DNA of 14,115 nucleotides from Marinosulfonomonas sp. (GTDB lineage: Bacteria > Pseudomonadota > Alphaproteobacteria > Rhodobacterales > Rhodobacteraceae), in NCBI GenBank assembly GCA_026989405.1, contig JALSJL010000332.1:1-14115 (forward strand), read 5' to 3'. How positions within the stretch are numbered: the stretch's first letter is position 1; each line of letters opens with the position of its first letter. The notes beneath the pieces are model-generated. The model was not told the DNA's origin. It ran no database searches and was given only the letters and a program-made list of their open reading frames with translations. Below, piece after piece: positions 1 to 7,336 of the stretch. Both the position numbers and the translations under genes were made by a program.

Positions 1-299
1 TGGAATGCGCTGACGGGCTGGATATCCGTTACGACCCGAAACTGCGCGACGCCGTGATCGCCGGCAGTGACAGCCAGGCACCCGATCTCTGGCCGCTGTT
101 TGACGCCATGCAGGGGCTGCCGCTTGCGGTGATCCGCGGGGCCAATTCCGATCTGCTCGATCGCGAAACAGCCAAGGAAATGTGCAGCCGCCGGCCCGAC
201 ATGCTGTTCGCCGAGGTTCCCGACCGGGGCCATGTGCCGTTTCTGGATGAACCTCAGGCCTTGTCGGCCATTCAGGCGTGGCTGAAAAAATGTCGTTGA
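1..299 (+). CDS. alpha/beta hydrolase, C-terminal part (5' end outside window)
   Basis: The frame is open from the first base of the window and ends in TGA at 297-299, so this is the C-terminal ~98 residues of a longer protein. The text around IRGANSDLLDRET and RGHVPFLDEP is typical of the end of an alpha/beta hydrolase. The Asp of ANSDLL would be the catalytic acid, and the His of GHVPFLDEP the catalytic base. The nucleophile elbow lies upstream and cannot be seen. The last ten bases overlap the start of the dehydratase-like gene, which suggests one transcript with translational coupling. The substrate is unknown; esters, lactones and C-C hydrolase substrates are all possible for this fold. 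Confidence 0.85.
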   Translation, partial: ECADGLDIRYDPKLRDAVIAGSDSQAPDLWPLFDAMQGLPLAVIRGANSDLLDRETAKEMCSRRPDMLFAEVPDRGHVPFLDEPQALSAIQAWLKKCR

Positions 300-1276
300 A
301 CATTGACCTGATCGAGTCCGCCGCCCGCCGCCTTGCCGGCCATGTCAGGCATACCCCTCTGCTGTCTTCGCCCTTCATCGACGACCTCGTCGGCCGGCGC
401 GTCCTGGTCAAGCCGGAATGCCTGCAACATACCGGCAGTTTCAAGTTCCGGGGCGCATGGGCCGCGATTTCGGCGCTTGCCCGCGGCAAACGACCCGAAG
501 GGATCATTGCATATTCCAGCGGCAATCATGCCCAGGGGGTCGCGGCGGCCGCAGCAGCCCATGATTTGCCGGCAGTGATCGTGATGCCGGCAGATGCGCC
601 GCTCACAAAGATTGAAAATACAAGGGCCCTCGGTGCCGAAGTCGTCCTTTATGACAGGGCGGTCGATGATCGCGACGAGATTGGCGCGCGCCTGGCGGCC
701 GAGCGCGGGCTGCACCTGGTCAAACCTTTCGACGACGAAGATGTTATTTCGGGACAGGCGACCGTGGGGCTGGAAATTGCCCGGCAGGCAGATGAACTGG
801 GTATCGGCAGGGCCGCAGTTCTGGTGCCCTGCGGCGGCGGCGGATTGACGGCCGGCATCGCATTGGCGCTTGGCGCCCGCGCGCCGGACATGGCCGTCCA
901 CCCGGTTGAACCGGAAGGGTTTGACGACATGGCGCGCTCGATGCGCTCGGGCAGGCGCGAAGCCAATCCACGCAACACGGGGTCGATCTGCGATGCGGTT
1001 CTTACACCGTCGCCCGGCACCCTGACGTTCCCGATCATCAAGGCTGTCTGCGGCGCAGGCCTGGTCGTCACCGATGCTGCTGCCATGGAGGCGATGCGCA
1101 CAGCCTTCACGCGGCTCAAGATCATTGCCGAACCGGGTGGCGCCATCGCGCTGGCAGCCGCCCTGACTCAACACGCGCGGATTGACGCCGAAGCAATCGT
1201 GGTCGTCATATCCGGGGGCAACGTCGACCCCTCGGTCTTTGCCACCGCCCTGACCCGGCCAGCGGGCAGCGCATGA
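290..1276 (+). CDS. PLP-dependent threonine/serine dehydratase family protein
   Basis: A fold-type II PLP enzyme of 328 residues, counted from the ATG at 290. An in-frame GTG at 278 would add four residues. Neither start has a strong Shine-Dalgarno sequence, and both overlap the preceding gene. Visible signatures are GSFKFRGA with the PLP lysine at K52, the substrate loop SSGNH at 76-80, the phosphate-binding glycine loop CGGGGL at 181-186, and the ISGGNVD end motif at about 308-313. There is no room for the C-terminal ACT domains of biosynthetic IlvA, so a catabolic or broad-specificity type is more likely. The family eliminates ammonia from threonine or serine; relatives act on 3-hydroxyaspartate or racemise serine, and the sequence does not decide between these. 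Its stop overlaps the next start in ATGA. Confidence 0.9.
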   Translation: MSLNIDLIESAARRLAGHVRHTPLLSSPFIDDLVGRRVLVKPECLQHTGSFKFRGAWAAISALARGKRPEGIIAYSSGNHAQGVAAAAAAHDLPAVIVMPADAPLTKIENTRALGAEVVLYDRAVDDRDEIGARLAAERGLHLVKPFDDEDVISGQATVGLEIARQADELGIGRAAVLVPCGGGGLTAGIALALGARAPDMAVHPVEPEGFDDMARSMRSGRREANPRNTGSICDAVLTPSPGTLTFPIIKAVCGAGLVVTDAAAMEAMRTAFTRLKIIAEPGGAIALAAALTQHARIDAEAIVVVISGGNVDPSVFATALTRPAGSA

Positions 1277-2004
1277 GCAATCGGGCGCATATCCTGCTGG
1301 TCCACGGCGCCTGGAGCCGGGCGTCAACCTGGGACAGGGTTGCAATGCACCTGCGCCGCTCGGGTCACAAGGTCACGGCCATCGACCTGCCCGGCCACGG
1401 CGCCGACCCCAGCCCGCCCGATCAGGTCGGGCTGCAGGACTATGCCGACAAGATCGTTGACACTCTCACCCGCCTGGGCCCCTGCGTTCTGGTCGGTCAT
1501 TCCATGGGCGGAATGGCGATTTCGGCAGCCGCGGAACGCAGGCCGGACCTGATTGCAAAACTGATCTATGTCGCAGCATTTTTGCCCGATGACGGCCAGT
1601 CGCTTCTTGATCTGATCCGCCTGCAGGACGCGCCGGGCATCAGGGATTGCATCACCGCCGGTCCAGTCCCTGGCACAACCGTGCTTGACGCAGACAAGGC
1701 GCTGGACATCCTTTGCCAGGATGCCGACGCCAGCCAGCGGCTTGTTGCCCGCAGCGGTCTGGGCGTGCAGCCAAACCGCGCTCAAACCGATCGCCTCAAG
1801 CTGACCCATGCACGTTTCGCGCGTCTCCCCAAGGCCTATGTGTTTTGCGAGCAAGACAAAACGGTGACGCCTGAATTGCAGCGCCAGATGGCGCGCCAGG
1901 GCGGTTGCCGCGAGACCTGCTCGCTTGACTGCGGGCACTTGCCACAGTTGACCTGCCCGAAAGAACTGGCCGGCATCATCATGAGATCAGGAGAACAGCC
2001 ATGA
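1273..2004 (+). CDS. alpha/beta hydrolase (EstC/SABP2-like)
   Basis: A complete 243-residue alpha/beta hydrolase. It opens with the oxyanion-loop text LVHGAWSRASTW (9-20) and has the nucleophile elbow GHSMGG with Ser77. A likely acid is Asp195 in CEQDKTV, and a likely base is His222 in CGHLPQL, giving a full triad. The HGAW...W opening and compact length resemble EstC and plant SABP2-type esterases rather than lipases. No signal peptide is seen, so it should be cytoplasmic. It overlaps both neighbours by four bases (ATGA), which places it inside a coupled operon. Cysteines 212, 216 and 220 are spaced every fourth residue just before the catalytic His, which is unusual. The substrate is not known. 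Confidence 0.9.
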   Translation: MSNRAHILLVHGAWSRASTWDRVAMHLRRSGHKVTAIDLPGHGADPSPPDQVGLQDYADKIVDTLTRLGPCVLVGHSMGGMAISAAAERRPDLIAKLIYVAAFLPDDGQSLLDLIRLQDAPGIRDCITAGPVPGTTVLDADKALDILCQDADASQRLVARSGLGVQPNRAQTDRLKLTHARFARLPKAYVFCEQDKTVTPELQRQMARQGGCRETCSLDCGHLPQLTCPKELAGIIMRSGEQP

Positions 2005-2834
2005 CCAAACCCTGCATCATCTGTGTCGCCATAACCGGTTCGGTGCCGCGCAAAGAGCACAACCGGGCGGTGCCCATAACGGTAGCAGAACAGATCGAAA
2101 GCACGCATGAGGCCTTTGAAGCCGGCGCGGCCATCGCCCATTGCCATGTGCGAAACGATGACCAGACCCCGACCTCGGATCCGGAAAAATTCGCGGCCCT
2201 GATGGACGGCCTGAAAAAGCACTGCCCCGGCATGATCATCCAGTTGTCCACCGGCGGGCGTTCGGGCGCCGGTCGCGAACGCGGCGCGATGCTGCCGCTG
2301 CGGCCCGACATGGCCTCGCTCAGCGTCGGGTCCAACAATTTCCCGACACGGGTCTACGAAAACCCGCCCGAGCTGGTCGATTGGCTGGCAAGCGAAATGA
2401 TCCGCTTTGACATCAAGCCCGAGATCGAGGCGTTTGATCTGTCCCATATCTTTCAGGCGGTGAAAATGCAGCAGGACGGGCGCTTGAAGGGGCCGCTCTA
2501 CGTGCAGTTCGTGATGGGTGTGAAAAACGCCATGCCGGTGGATCGGGACGTCTTTGATTTCTACATCAAGACGCTGAGCCGCCTTGCCCCGGATGCGCAA
2601 TGGTGCGGGGCCGGGGTTGGCGCCGGGCAGATCAAACTGAACGAATGGTCGATTGCCGCAGGTGGCCACACCCGCACCGGGCTGGAAGACAACATGCGCC
2701 TCGATCGCGAAACCCTGGCGCCGTCAAACGCGGCATTGGTGCGCCGCGCGGCCCAGTTATGCGAAAAATACGAGCGCCCGGTCGCCACACCATCCCAGGC
2801 GCGCGCAATTCTGGGGCTGCGCCCGAAAACCTGA
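2001..2834 (+). CDS. BKACE family beta-keto acid cleavage enzyme (DUF849)
   Basis: A 277-residue member of the beta-keto acid cleavage enzyme family, named after 3-keto-5-aminohexanoate cleavage enzyme (Kce). Family members condense a beta-keto acid with acetyl-CoA to give acetoacetate and a new acyl-CoA. The metal site is visible as HCH (His47, His49) plus Glu229 in GGHTRTGLED, matching the His/His/Glu zinc ligands of Kce. Arg225 and Asp230 fit the catalytic pair in that motif. The start is supported by AGGAG at 1989-1993, seven bases before the ATG, and by a 4-base overlap with the preceding hydrolase. Many BKACE subgroups have no known substrate, and I cannot assign this one. The neighbouring dehydrogenase and dehydratase suggest that its keto acid is made by oxidation or deamination. 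Confidence 0.92.
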   Translation: MTKPCIICVAITGSVPRKEHNRAVPITVAEQIESTHEAFEAGAAIAHCHVRNDDQTPTSDPEKFAALMDGLKKHCPGMIIQLSTGGRSGAGRERGAMLPLRPDMASLSVGSNNFPTRVYENPPELVDWLASEMIRFDIKPEIEAFDLSHIFQAVKMQQDGRLKGPLYVQFVMGVKNAMPVDRDVFDFYIKTLSRLAPDAQWCGAGVGAGQIKLNEWSIAAGGHTRTGLEDNMRLDRETLAPSNAALVRRAAQLCEKYERPVATPSQARAILGLRPKT

Positions 2835-2895
2835 AGTTCCTCTTGCCGCGCAGGCCCCAACCGGCATAGTCAGGTCGCATTCAACAAGGCAATTC

Positions 2896-4110
2896 ATGTC
2901 CAGGCCCCTGCCCATCCTGTTTATTCTGCTGACCGTGCTCATCGATTCGATGGGTGTCAGCATGATCATGCCGGTAATGCCCGACCTGCTGGCCGAAGTC
3001 ACCGCCCGGCCGCTGGCCGAAGCCGCGCTCTGGGGTGGGGTGCTGTCCACGGCCTTCGCCTTCATGCAGTTCCTGTTCGGCCCGCTTCTGGGCAATCTTT
3101 CCGACCGTTTCGGCCGGCGCCCGGTGTTGCTGGCCTCGATGCTGGTGGTGTTTCTCGACAACCTGCTGCTGGCGCTGGCCGGCTCATTGCTGATGCTGTT
3201 TGCCGCCCGTGTCATCGGCGGCATCGCCTCGGCCACCCATTCCACGGCCTCTGCCGCCCTGGCCGACATGTCCAGACCCGAAGAAAAGGCCGCGAATTTC
3301 GGGCTGGTCGGGGCGGCGGCCGGGATCGGTTTCATCATTGGCCCCCTGTTTGGCGGGTTGCTGGGGGTCTGGGGCCCCCGTGCGCCCTTTTATGCGGCGG
3401 CGGCGCTGGCGCTGGCCAATCTTCTGCTCGGCTTTTTCGTGCTGCCCGAAACCGTGACCGAGCGCATCCGCAGACCCTTTCAATGGCGTCGCGCCAACCC
3501 GTTGGGGGGCATCCGACAGATCGGCCGGCTGCAGGGGCTGGGGCGACTGCTGGTCGTGATCTTCATCGCCAACATCGCCTTTTTCGTCTACCCAGCAATC
3601 TGGGCGTTTTTCGGCACCGAACGCTTTGGATGGGACAGCCGCATGATCGGCTATTCGCTTGCGCTCTACGGGCTGGCCTTCACGCTGGTTCAGGCGCTGG
3701 CGGTGCGCCCGATGGTCGCCTGGCTGGGAGAACGGCGCACGGTGATCGTCGGGCTGGGCCTGGATGCCGTGTTTTTCGTGATACTCGGCATTGTCCAGAG
3801 CGGCACGCTGGCGCTGGTGCTGACACCGCTTGCCGCACTTGGCTCGGTGGCGGGGCCCGCGTTGCAGGGCGTGATGTCGCGCACCGTGGGCGACGATCAG
3901 CAGGGTGAACTGCAAGGCGTGCTGATGAGCATCAACTCCATCGCCTTGATCATCGCGCCACTGGTCATGACCCAGATATTCTGGTTCTTCACCAGCGGCC
4001 TTGCCCCGATCTACCTGCCCGGTGCACCGTTTCTGCTTTCGGCGGCACTGACGCTGGCCTGCATCGTGTTGATCCTTGCCGAACGACCTGCAGGCCGCAT
4101 TCGCGCTTGA
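2896..4110 (+). CDS. MFS transporter, DHA1/tetracycline-resistance-like
   Basis: A 404-residue integral membrane protein of the major facilitator superfamily with about 12 hydrophobic segments. Motif A is clear in the TM2-TM3 loop (GNLSDRFGRRPVLL, about residues 66-79). A GIGFIIGPLFGG stretch at about 143-154 fits the TM5 antiporter motif of DHA1 drug:proton exporters. The overall pattern is closest to TetA-like TCR/Tet proteins. The frame is open further upstream, but that part overlaps the BKACE gene and is not membrane-like, so I take the ATG at 2896; its ribosome site (AAGG at 2886-2889) is weak. In this setting it may export a pathway metabolite or import a substrate. Tetracycline resistance should not be assumed. 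Confidence 0.9.
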   Translation: MSRPLPILFILLTVLIDSMGVSMIMPVMPDLLAEVTARPLAEAALWGGVLSTAFAFMQFLFGPLLGNLSDRFGRRPVLLASMLVVFLDNLLLALAGSLLMLFAARVIGGIASATHSTASAALADMSRPEEKAANFGLVGAAAGIGFIIGPLFGGLLGVWGPRAPFYAAAALALANLLLGFFVLPETVTERIRRPFQWRRANPLGGIRQIGRLQGLGRLLVVIFIANIAFFVYPAIWAFFGTERFGWDSRMIGYSLALYGLAFTLVQALAVRPMVAWLGERRTVIVGLGLDAVFFVILGIVQSGTLALVLTPLAALGSVAGPALQGVMSRTVGDDQQGELQGVLMSINSIALIIAPLVMTQIFWFFTSGLAPIYLPGAPFLLSAALTLACIVLILAERPAGRIRA

Positions 4111-4160
4111 TCGCGCCGACCTGCCACAGCAAACTTCGCCCCAGCACGGGAGAGAAAAAC

Positions 4161-5264
4161 ATGGAACGTATCAAGGCCGCCGTCTGCCACGAATTTGGCA
4201 AACCGCTTGTTGTCGAAGAGGTGGAATTGCAGGCGCCGGCGGAGGGCGAGGTCGAAGTGACACTTGCGGCCTGTGCGGTCTGCCACTCCGACATTTCCTA
4301 CGCCGAAGGTGCCTGGGGCGGCCCATTGCCGGCCGTTTACGGGCACGAGGCGGCAGGGCACATCAGCGCTGTGGGTCCGGGTGTAAACGGCCTGGCGCTC
4401 GGCGAGCCTGTCATTGTGACGCTGATCCGCGCCTGCGGCACATGCGCGCCCTGCGCCACCGGTGCACCGGTATATTGCGCAACACCTAACGCCCCCGGAA
4501 ACGGGCCGCTGCGGACTGTTTCGGGCGGGGCGCTGGAACAGGGGCTGGCGACCGGCGCGTTTGCCGAAAAGGTGGTCGTGGATCGCTCGCAGGTGGCACC
4601 GATCCCGCCCGACATGCCGATGGATGCGGCCTGTCTTCTGTCTTGCGGGGTGACCACGGGCGTCGGCGCGGTTGTGAACGCCGCAGGCGTGCGCCCCGGA
4701 CAGGTGGTGGTGGTGATCGGCGCCGGCGGTGTCGGGCTGAATGCGATCCAGGGCGCGCGGATTGCCGGGGCCGCGCGGATCATCGCCGTGGACCTCAGCG
4801 CGGAAAAGCTGGACATCGCGCGCGAGTTCGGCGCAACCGATGGCGTATTGGCAACCGATCCGAAACCCTGGAAGGCCGCCCATGCCGCCGCCGGGCGCGG
4901 CGCTGATGCGGTCTTTGTCAGCGTCGGGGCCATTGCCGCCTATGATGCAGCGCCGCGCTACCTGGCGCCGCAGGGCAAGGTGGTGCTGGTCGGCATGCCT
5001 CATTCCGGCGACACCTCATCCTATGAACCGGTGATCCTGGCGGCCCTCGGCGAGGGCATGATCGGAACCAAGATGGGCGACGTGGTGCTGGCCCGGGACA
5101 TCCCGTGGATGGTCGACCTGTGGCGGCAGGGGCGGCTGAAACTGGAGGAACTGGTGTCGGGGCGCTGGTCGCTTGAGCAGATCAACGAAGCCATTGCCGA
5201 TACCAATTCCGGCGCAGCCCGGCGCAACGTGATCGTGTTCCCGACGCAAAAGACGCCCGCCTAG
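4161..5264 (+). CDS. zinc-dependent NAD(P) alcohol dehydrogenase (MDR family)
   Basis: A 367-residue medium-chain dehydrogenase. Catalytic zinc ligands are Cys41 (CAVCHSD), His62 (GHEAAG) and Cys162 (LLSCGVTTG). A full structural zinc loop is present with Cys92, 95, 98 and 106. The Rossmann motif GAGGVG is at 187-192, and Asp211 at the end of the second strand favours NAD over NADP. The ATG at 4161 is preferred because GGGAGAG lies just upstream. A longer reading from a TTG at 4107 would overlap the transporter but adds residues unlike this family. The layout resembles class III-type/AdhC dehydrogenases; the alcohol is unknown. A role oxidising a hydroxy acid ahead of the BKACE enzyme is inference. 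Its TAG stop is shared with the opposing acetyltransferase gene. Confidence 0.93.
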   Translation: MERIKAAVCHEFGKPLVVEEVELQAPAEGEVEVTLAACAVCHSDISYAEGAWGGPLPAVYGHEAAGHISAVGPGVNGLALGEPVIVTLIRACGTCAPCATGAPVYCATPNAPGNGPLRTVSGGALEQGLATGAFAEKVVVDRSQVAPIPPDMPMDAACLLSCGVTTGVGAVVNAAGVRPGQVVVVIGAGGVGLNAIQGARIAGAARIIAVDLSAEKLDIAREFGATDGVLATDPKPWKAAHAAAGRGADAVFVSVGAIAAYDAAPRYLAPQGKVVLVGMPHSGDTSSYEPVILAALGEGMIGTKMGDVVLARDIPWMVDLWRQGRLKLEELVSGRWSLEQINEAIADTNSGAARRNVIVFPTQKTPA

Positions 5265-5701
5265 TCGTCCATTGCCCCGCCCCAATCGTAGACCACGATG
5301 TTACCCGTCTCACGCCCGCCCAGCGCCCGGTAAAGGCCGCGTGCCGCAACGTTGTCATCCTCGGTGGCCAGCCAGAACGTCGTGACGCCTTTCTCGCGCG
5401 CCAGATCCATCAGTCTGGTCACCAGTCTTCGCCCGATCCCGCGACGCAGATAGTCATCGTGCACGCTCACCTCGTTCACGAACAGGACGGGGCGTTTGTC
5501 GGGGTGCAGCATGATCACGCCGGTCGCCATGCCGATCACCTGCTCGCCATCCTGCGCAACCACGATCAGATGCGCATCGGAGGCCAGGAATTCCCGGGTT
5601 TGTTCGGGGATGAGCGGATGGTCGAAGGTGCCGTCCCGGACGTTTCGAAGCACCCGCTCGTCCTGCGGCCCCAGTGCCTTGATCCCGATCCGGTCATCCA
5701 T
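5261..5701 (-). CDS. GNAT family N-acetyltransferase
   Basis: A 146-residue GNAT protein. The acetyl-CoA pyrophosphate loop is visible as RRGIGRR (86-92), preceded by the beta4 strand FVNEVSVHDDYL and followed by a helix. A late ATEDDNVAARGLYRALG stretch is the usual beta5/alpha4 region. The arrangement is distantly reminiscent of AAC(3)-I-type acetyltransferases, but this is not enough to call aminoglycoside resistance. The start at 5701 is chosen because GGAGGT lies just upstream on the minus strand; the frame continues further up without a better start. It is convergent with the alcohol dehydrogenase and divergent from the enolase-superfamily gene. Nothing ties it firmly to the surrounding pathway. 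Confidence 0.9.
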   Translation of the reverse strand: MDDRIGIKALGPQDERVLRNVRDGTFDHPLIPEQTREFLASDAHLIVVAQDGEQVIGMATGVIMLHPDKRPVLFVNEVSVHDDYLRRGIGRRLVTRLMDLAREKGVTTFWLATEDDNVAARGLYRALGGRETGNIVVYDWGGAMDD

Positions 5702-5747
5702 GGCCCCACCTCCGGTTTTTGCTTGCCTGGATCGAAGAATGCGCTCA

Positions 5748-5763
5748 GGTTTCTTTGGAAACC
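5748..5763. promoter_or_regulatory. perfect inverted repeat in divergent intergenic region (possible operator)
   Basis: GGTTTC, a four-base TTTG centre and GAAACC form a perfect 6-bp inverted repeat. It sits in the 74-base gap between the divergent GNAT and enolase-superfamily genes. It ends three bases before the GGAG ribosome site of the enolase-superfamily gene (5767-5770). It could be a repressor operator or a small mRNA hairpin that occludes that ribosome site. No regulator gene is visible in the window. Confidence 0.4.
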
Positions 5764-5775
5764 GTTGGAGCACAG

Positions 5776-7017
5776 ATGCGCCTGCAAGAGCTGGAAATCT
5801 TCGTCGTCGCGCCGCCCGCCCCGGGCTGGGGCGGACGATACTGGATCATCGTCAAGCTGACAACTGACGACGGCATCGTCGGCTATGGGGAATGCTACGC
5901 AACTTCGGTCGGGCCTGATGCCATGCGCGCGGTCATCGCTGACGTGTTCGAACGCCACATGCAGGGCGAAAGCCCCGAAAACATCGAACTGATGTTTCGC
6001 CGCGCCTATTCCGCGGGGTTCACCCAGCGCCCGGACCTGACGGTGATGGGCGCGTTTTCCGGGCTGGAAATCGCCTGCTGGGACATTCTCGGCAAGGCGC
6101 GCGACCGCCCGGTCTGGGCGCTTCTGGGCGGCAGACTGAACAAGCGGTTGCGCGCCTACAGTTACATCTACCCGTTGGCGCACCACGATCCGAGTGCCTT
6201 CTGGATGTCACCGGAAATGACCGCCGAGAGCGCGCTGGCGATGGTTGAGCGGCATGGCTTCACCGCGCTGAAATTTGACCCGGCCGGCCCCTACACGATC
6301 CGCGGCGGGCATCAGCCGGCAATGCGCGATCTCGCGCGATCGGCCGAGTTTTGCGCGGCCATCCGCACTGCGGTCGGCGACCGGGCCGATCTGCTGTTCG
6401 GGACCCACGGGCAATTCACCGCCGCCGGGGCCATCCGGCTGGCGCAGGTGATCGCGCCATACCGCCCGCTGTGGTTCGAAGAACCGGTGCCGCCCGACGA
6501 CATACCGGCCATGGCGCGCGTCGCACGCGCCGGCCCCGTGCCCGTGGCCACCGGCGAGCGCCTGACGACAAGATCGGAATTCGCGGCGGTGCTTCGGGCT
6601 GGTGCGGCTGAAATCCTGCAGCCGGCACTTGGGCGTTGCGGCGGGATTTGGGAAGCGCGCAAGATTGCTGCGCTGGCAGAGGCCGCCGGCGCACAGATCG
6701 CCCCGCATCTTTACGCCGGCCCCGTGGAATGGGCGGCCAACATCCAGTTCGCCGCGACACTGCCCAATGTTTTGCTGGTCGAGACCATCGGAACAGGCGG
6801 CGATTTTCACCGGTCGCTCATCGGCGATGTCTTTGATTGGCATGACGGCTATATCGAAGTGCCCGATGCGCCCGGGTTGGGCATTGAATTCAACGAAAGC
6901 ATCGCCCGGGCGCACCCCTACCGCGGTGAGGCCCTGCACCTGCAGATGCAAGAGGGTGCCTGTGACTATTTCGACGAAAACAGGTTCACCGGCGGGGCGC
7001 CGCCCGACAAGGAATGA
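5776..7017 (+). CDS. mandelate racemase/muconate lactonizing enzyme family protein (enolase superfamily)
   Basis: A 413-residue protein with the enolase-superfamily two-domain layout: an N-terminal capping domain to about residue 125, then a TIM barrel. Recognisable barrel motifs are K166 in ALKFD, GTHGQF at 209-214, WFEEP with E235/E236, ATGERL with E261, QPALGRCGG at about 282-290, APHLYAG with H311 and VETIG with E336. The Asp usually found as first metal ligand is Gly209 here. The Asp that usually partners the catalytic His is Ala284. H211 and H311 remain as candidate acid/base groups, which would fit a sugar-acid dehydratase better than a two-lysine racemase. The start at 5776 is backed by GGAG five bases upstream. 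The substrate is unknown, and activity cannot be presumed. Confidence 0.9.
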   Translation: MRLQELEIFVVAPPAPGWGGRYWIIVKLTTDDGIVGYGECYATSVGPDAMRAVIADVFERHMQGESPENIELMFRRAYSAGFTQRPDLTVMGAFSGLEIACWDILGKARDRPVWALLGGRLNKRLRAYSYIYPLAHHDPSAFWMSPEMTAESALAMVERHGFTALKFDPAGPYTIRGGHQPAMRDLARSAEFCAAIRTAVGDRADLLFGTHGQFTAAGAIRLAQVIAPYRPLWFEEPVPPDDIPAMARVARAGPVPVATGERLTTRSEFAAVLRAGAAEILQPALGRCGGIWEARKIAALAEAAGAQIAPHLYAGPVEWAANIQFAATLPNVLLVETIGTGGDFHRSLIGDVFDWHDGYIEVPDAPGLGIEFNESIARAHPYRGEALHLQMQEGACDYFDENRFTGGAPPDKE

Positions 7018-7336
7018 CACTGACGCGACTTTTCTGCACCGAGACCTGGAAGGGCAATTGCCGAGCCAGCAGGGCCGGCATGGCCATTTGGGTCAACAGG
7101 AAACGCGCCTTCTTCGGATGGTCGGCCGCAAACTGGCCGGCGGCATTTTGCCCTGGCTCGACATGCCGGGCCTTCAACGCCCGCCCCGACAAGGCACAAG
7201 GCCATCCAGAGATCAAGGCATGTCGCTCAAAGTTGGGAACCGATTTTGAGCTTCTCGGACATGCGAAAACAAGACGTTGGAGCGTTTCGCGTGAAAACGA
7301 ATGAACGCGACACGCTCTGGAAATTGCTTGGTGAAA
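7018..7336. other. 319-base region with no convincing gene
   Basis: Between the enolase-superfamily stop and tRNA-Phe, no frame has a recognisable domain together with a ribosome site. One minus-strand frame stays open from inside tRNA-Phe through this stretch into the end of the enolase-superfamily gene, with a passage QFAADHPKKARFLLTQMAMP that looks protein-like but which I do not recognise. It could be a decayed gene fragment or chance. The last ~100 bases (about 7226-7325) contain an inverted repeat described separately. Confidence 0.5.
7279..7318. repeat. long imperfect inverted repeat, possible dispersed element or terminator
   Basis: GGAGCGTTTCGCGT (7279-7292) pairs with ACGCGACACGCTCT (7305-7318) across a 12-base loop. 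There is one mismatch (7286/7311) and a G-T wobble at the base. It lies 18 bases beyond the 3' end of tRNA-Phe and about 260 bases beyond the enolase-superfamily gene, so it could act as a terminator, although no long T run follows on either strand. The text upstream (GTTGGGAACCGATTTTGAGC, from 7233) together with this palindrome resembles intergenic palindromic repeats that I recall being common in alphaproteobacteria. That family link is from memory. Confidence 0.55.

Noticed and set aside
272..1345. 357-residue open frame on the minus strand
   Set aside because: It lies opposite the clear PLP dehydratase gene and has no family features; long antisense frames are expected in GC-rich DNA.
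2653..2895. N-terminal extension of the MFS transporter
   Set aside because: The extra 81 residues overlap the BKACE gene in another frame, are not membrane-like and do not match the family's start.
2896..4110. Calling the transporter a tetracycline-resistance determinant
   Set aside because: Tet-like signatures are shared by many exporters of unknown substrate; the neighbours are metabolic.
5261..5701. Calling the GNAT protein an aminoglycoside acetyltransferase
   Set aside because: The resemblance to AAC(3)-I is distant and limited to general GNAT motifs.
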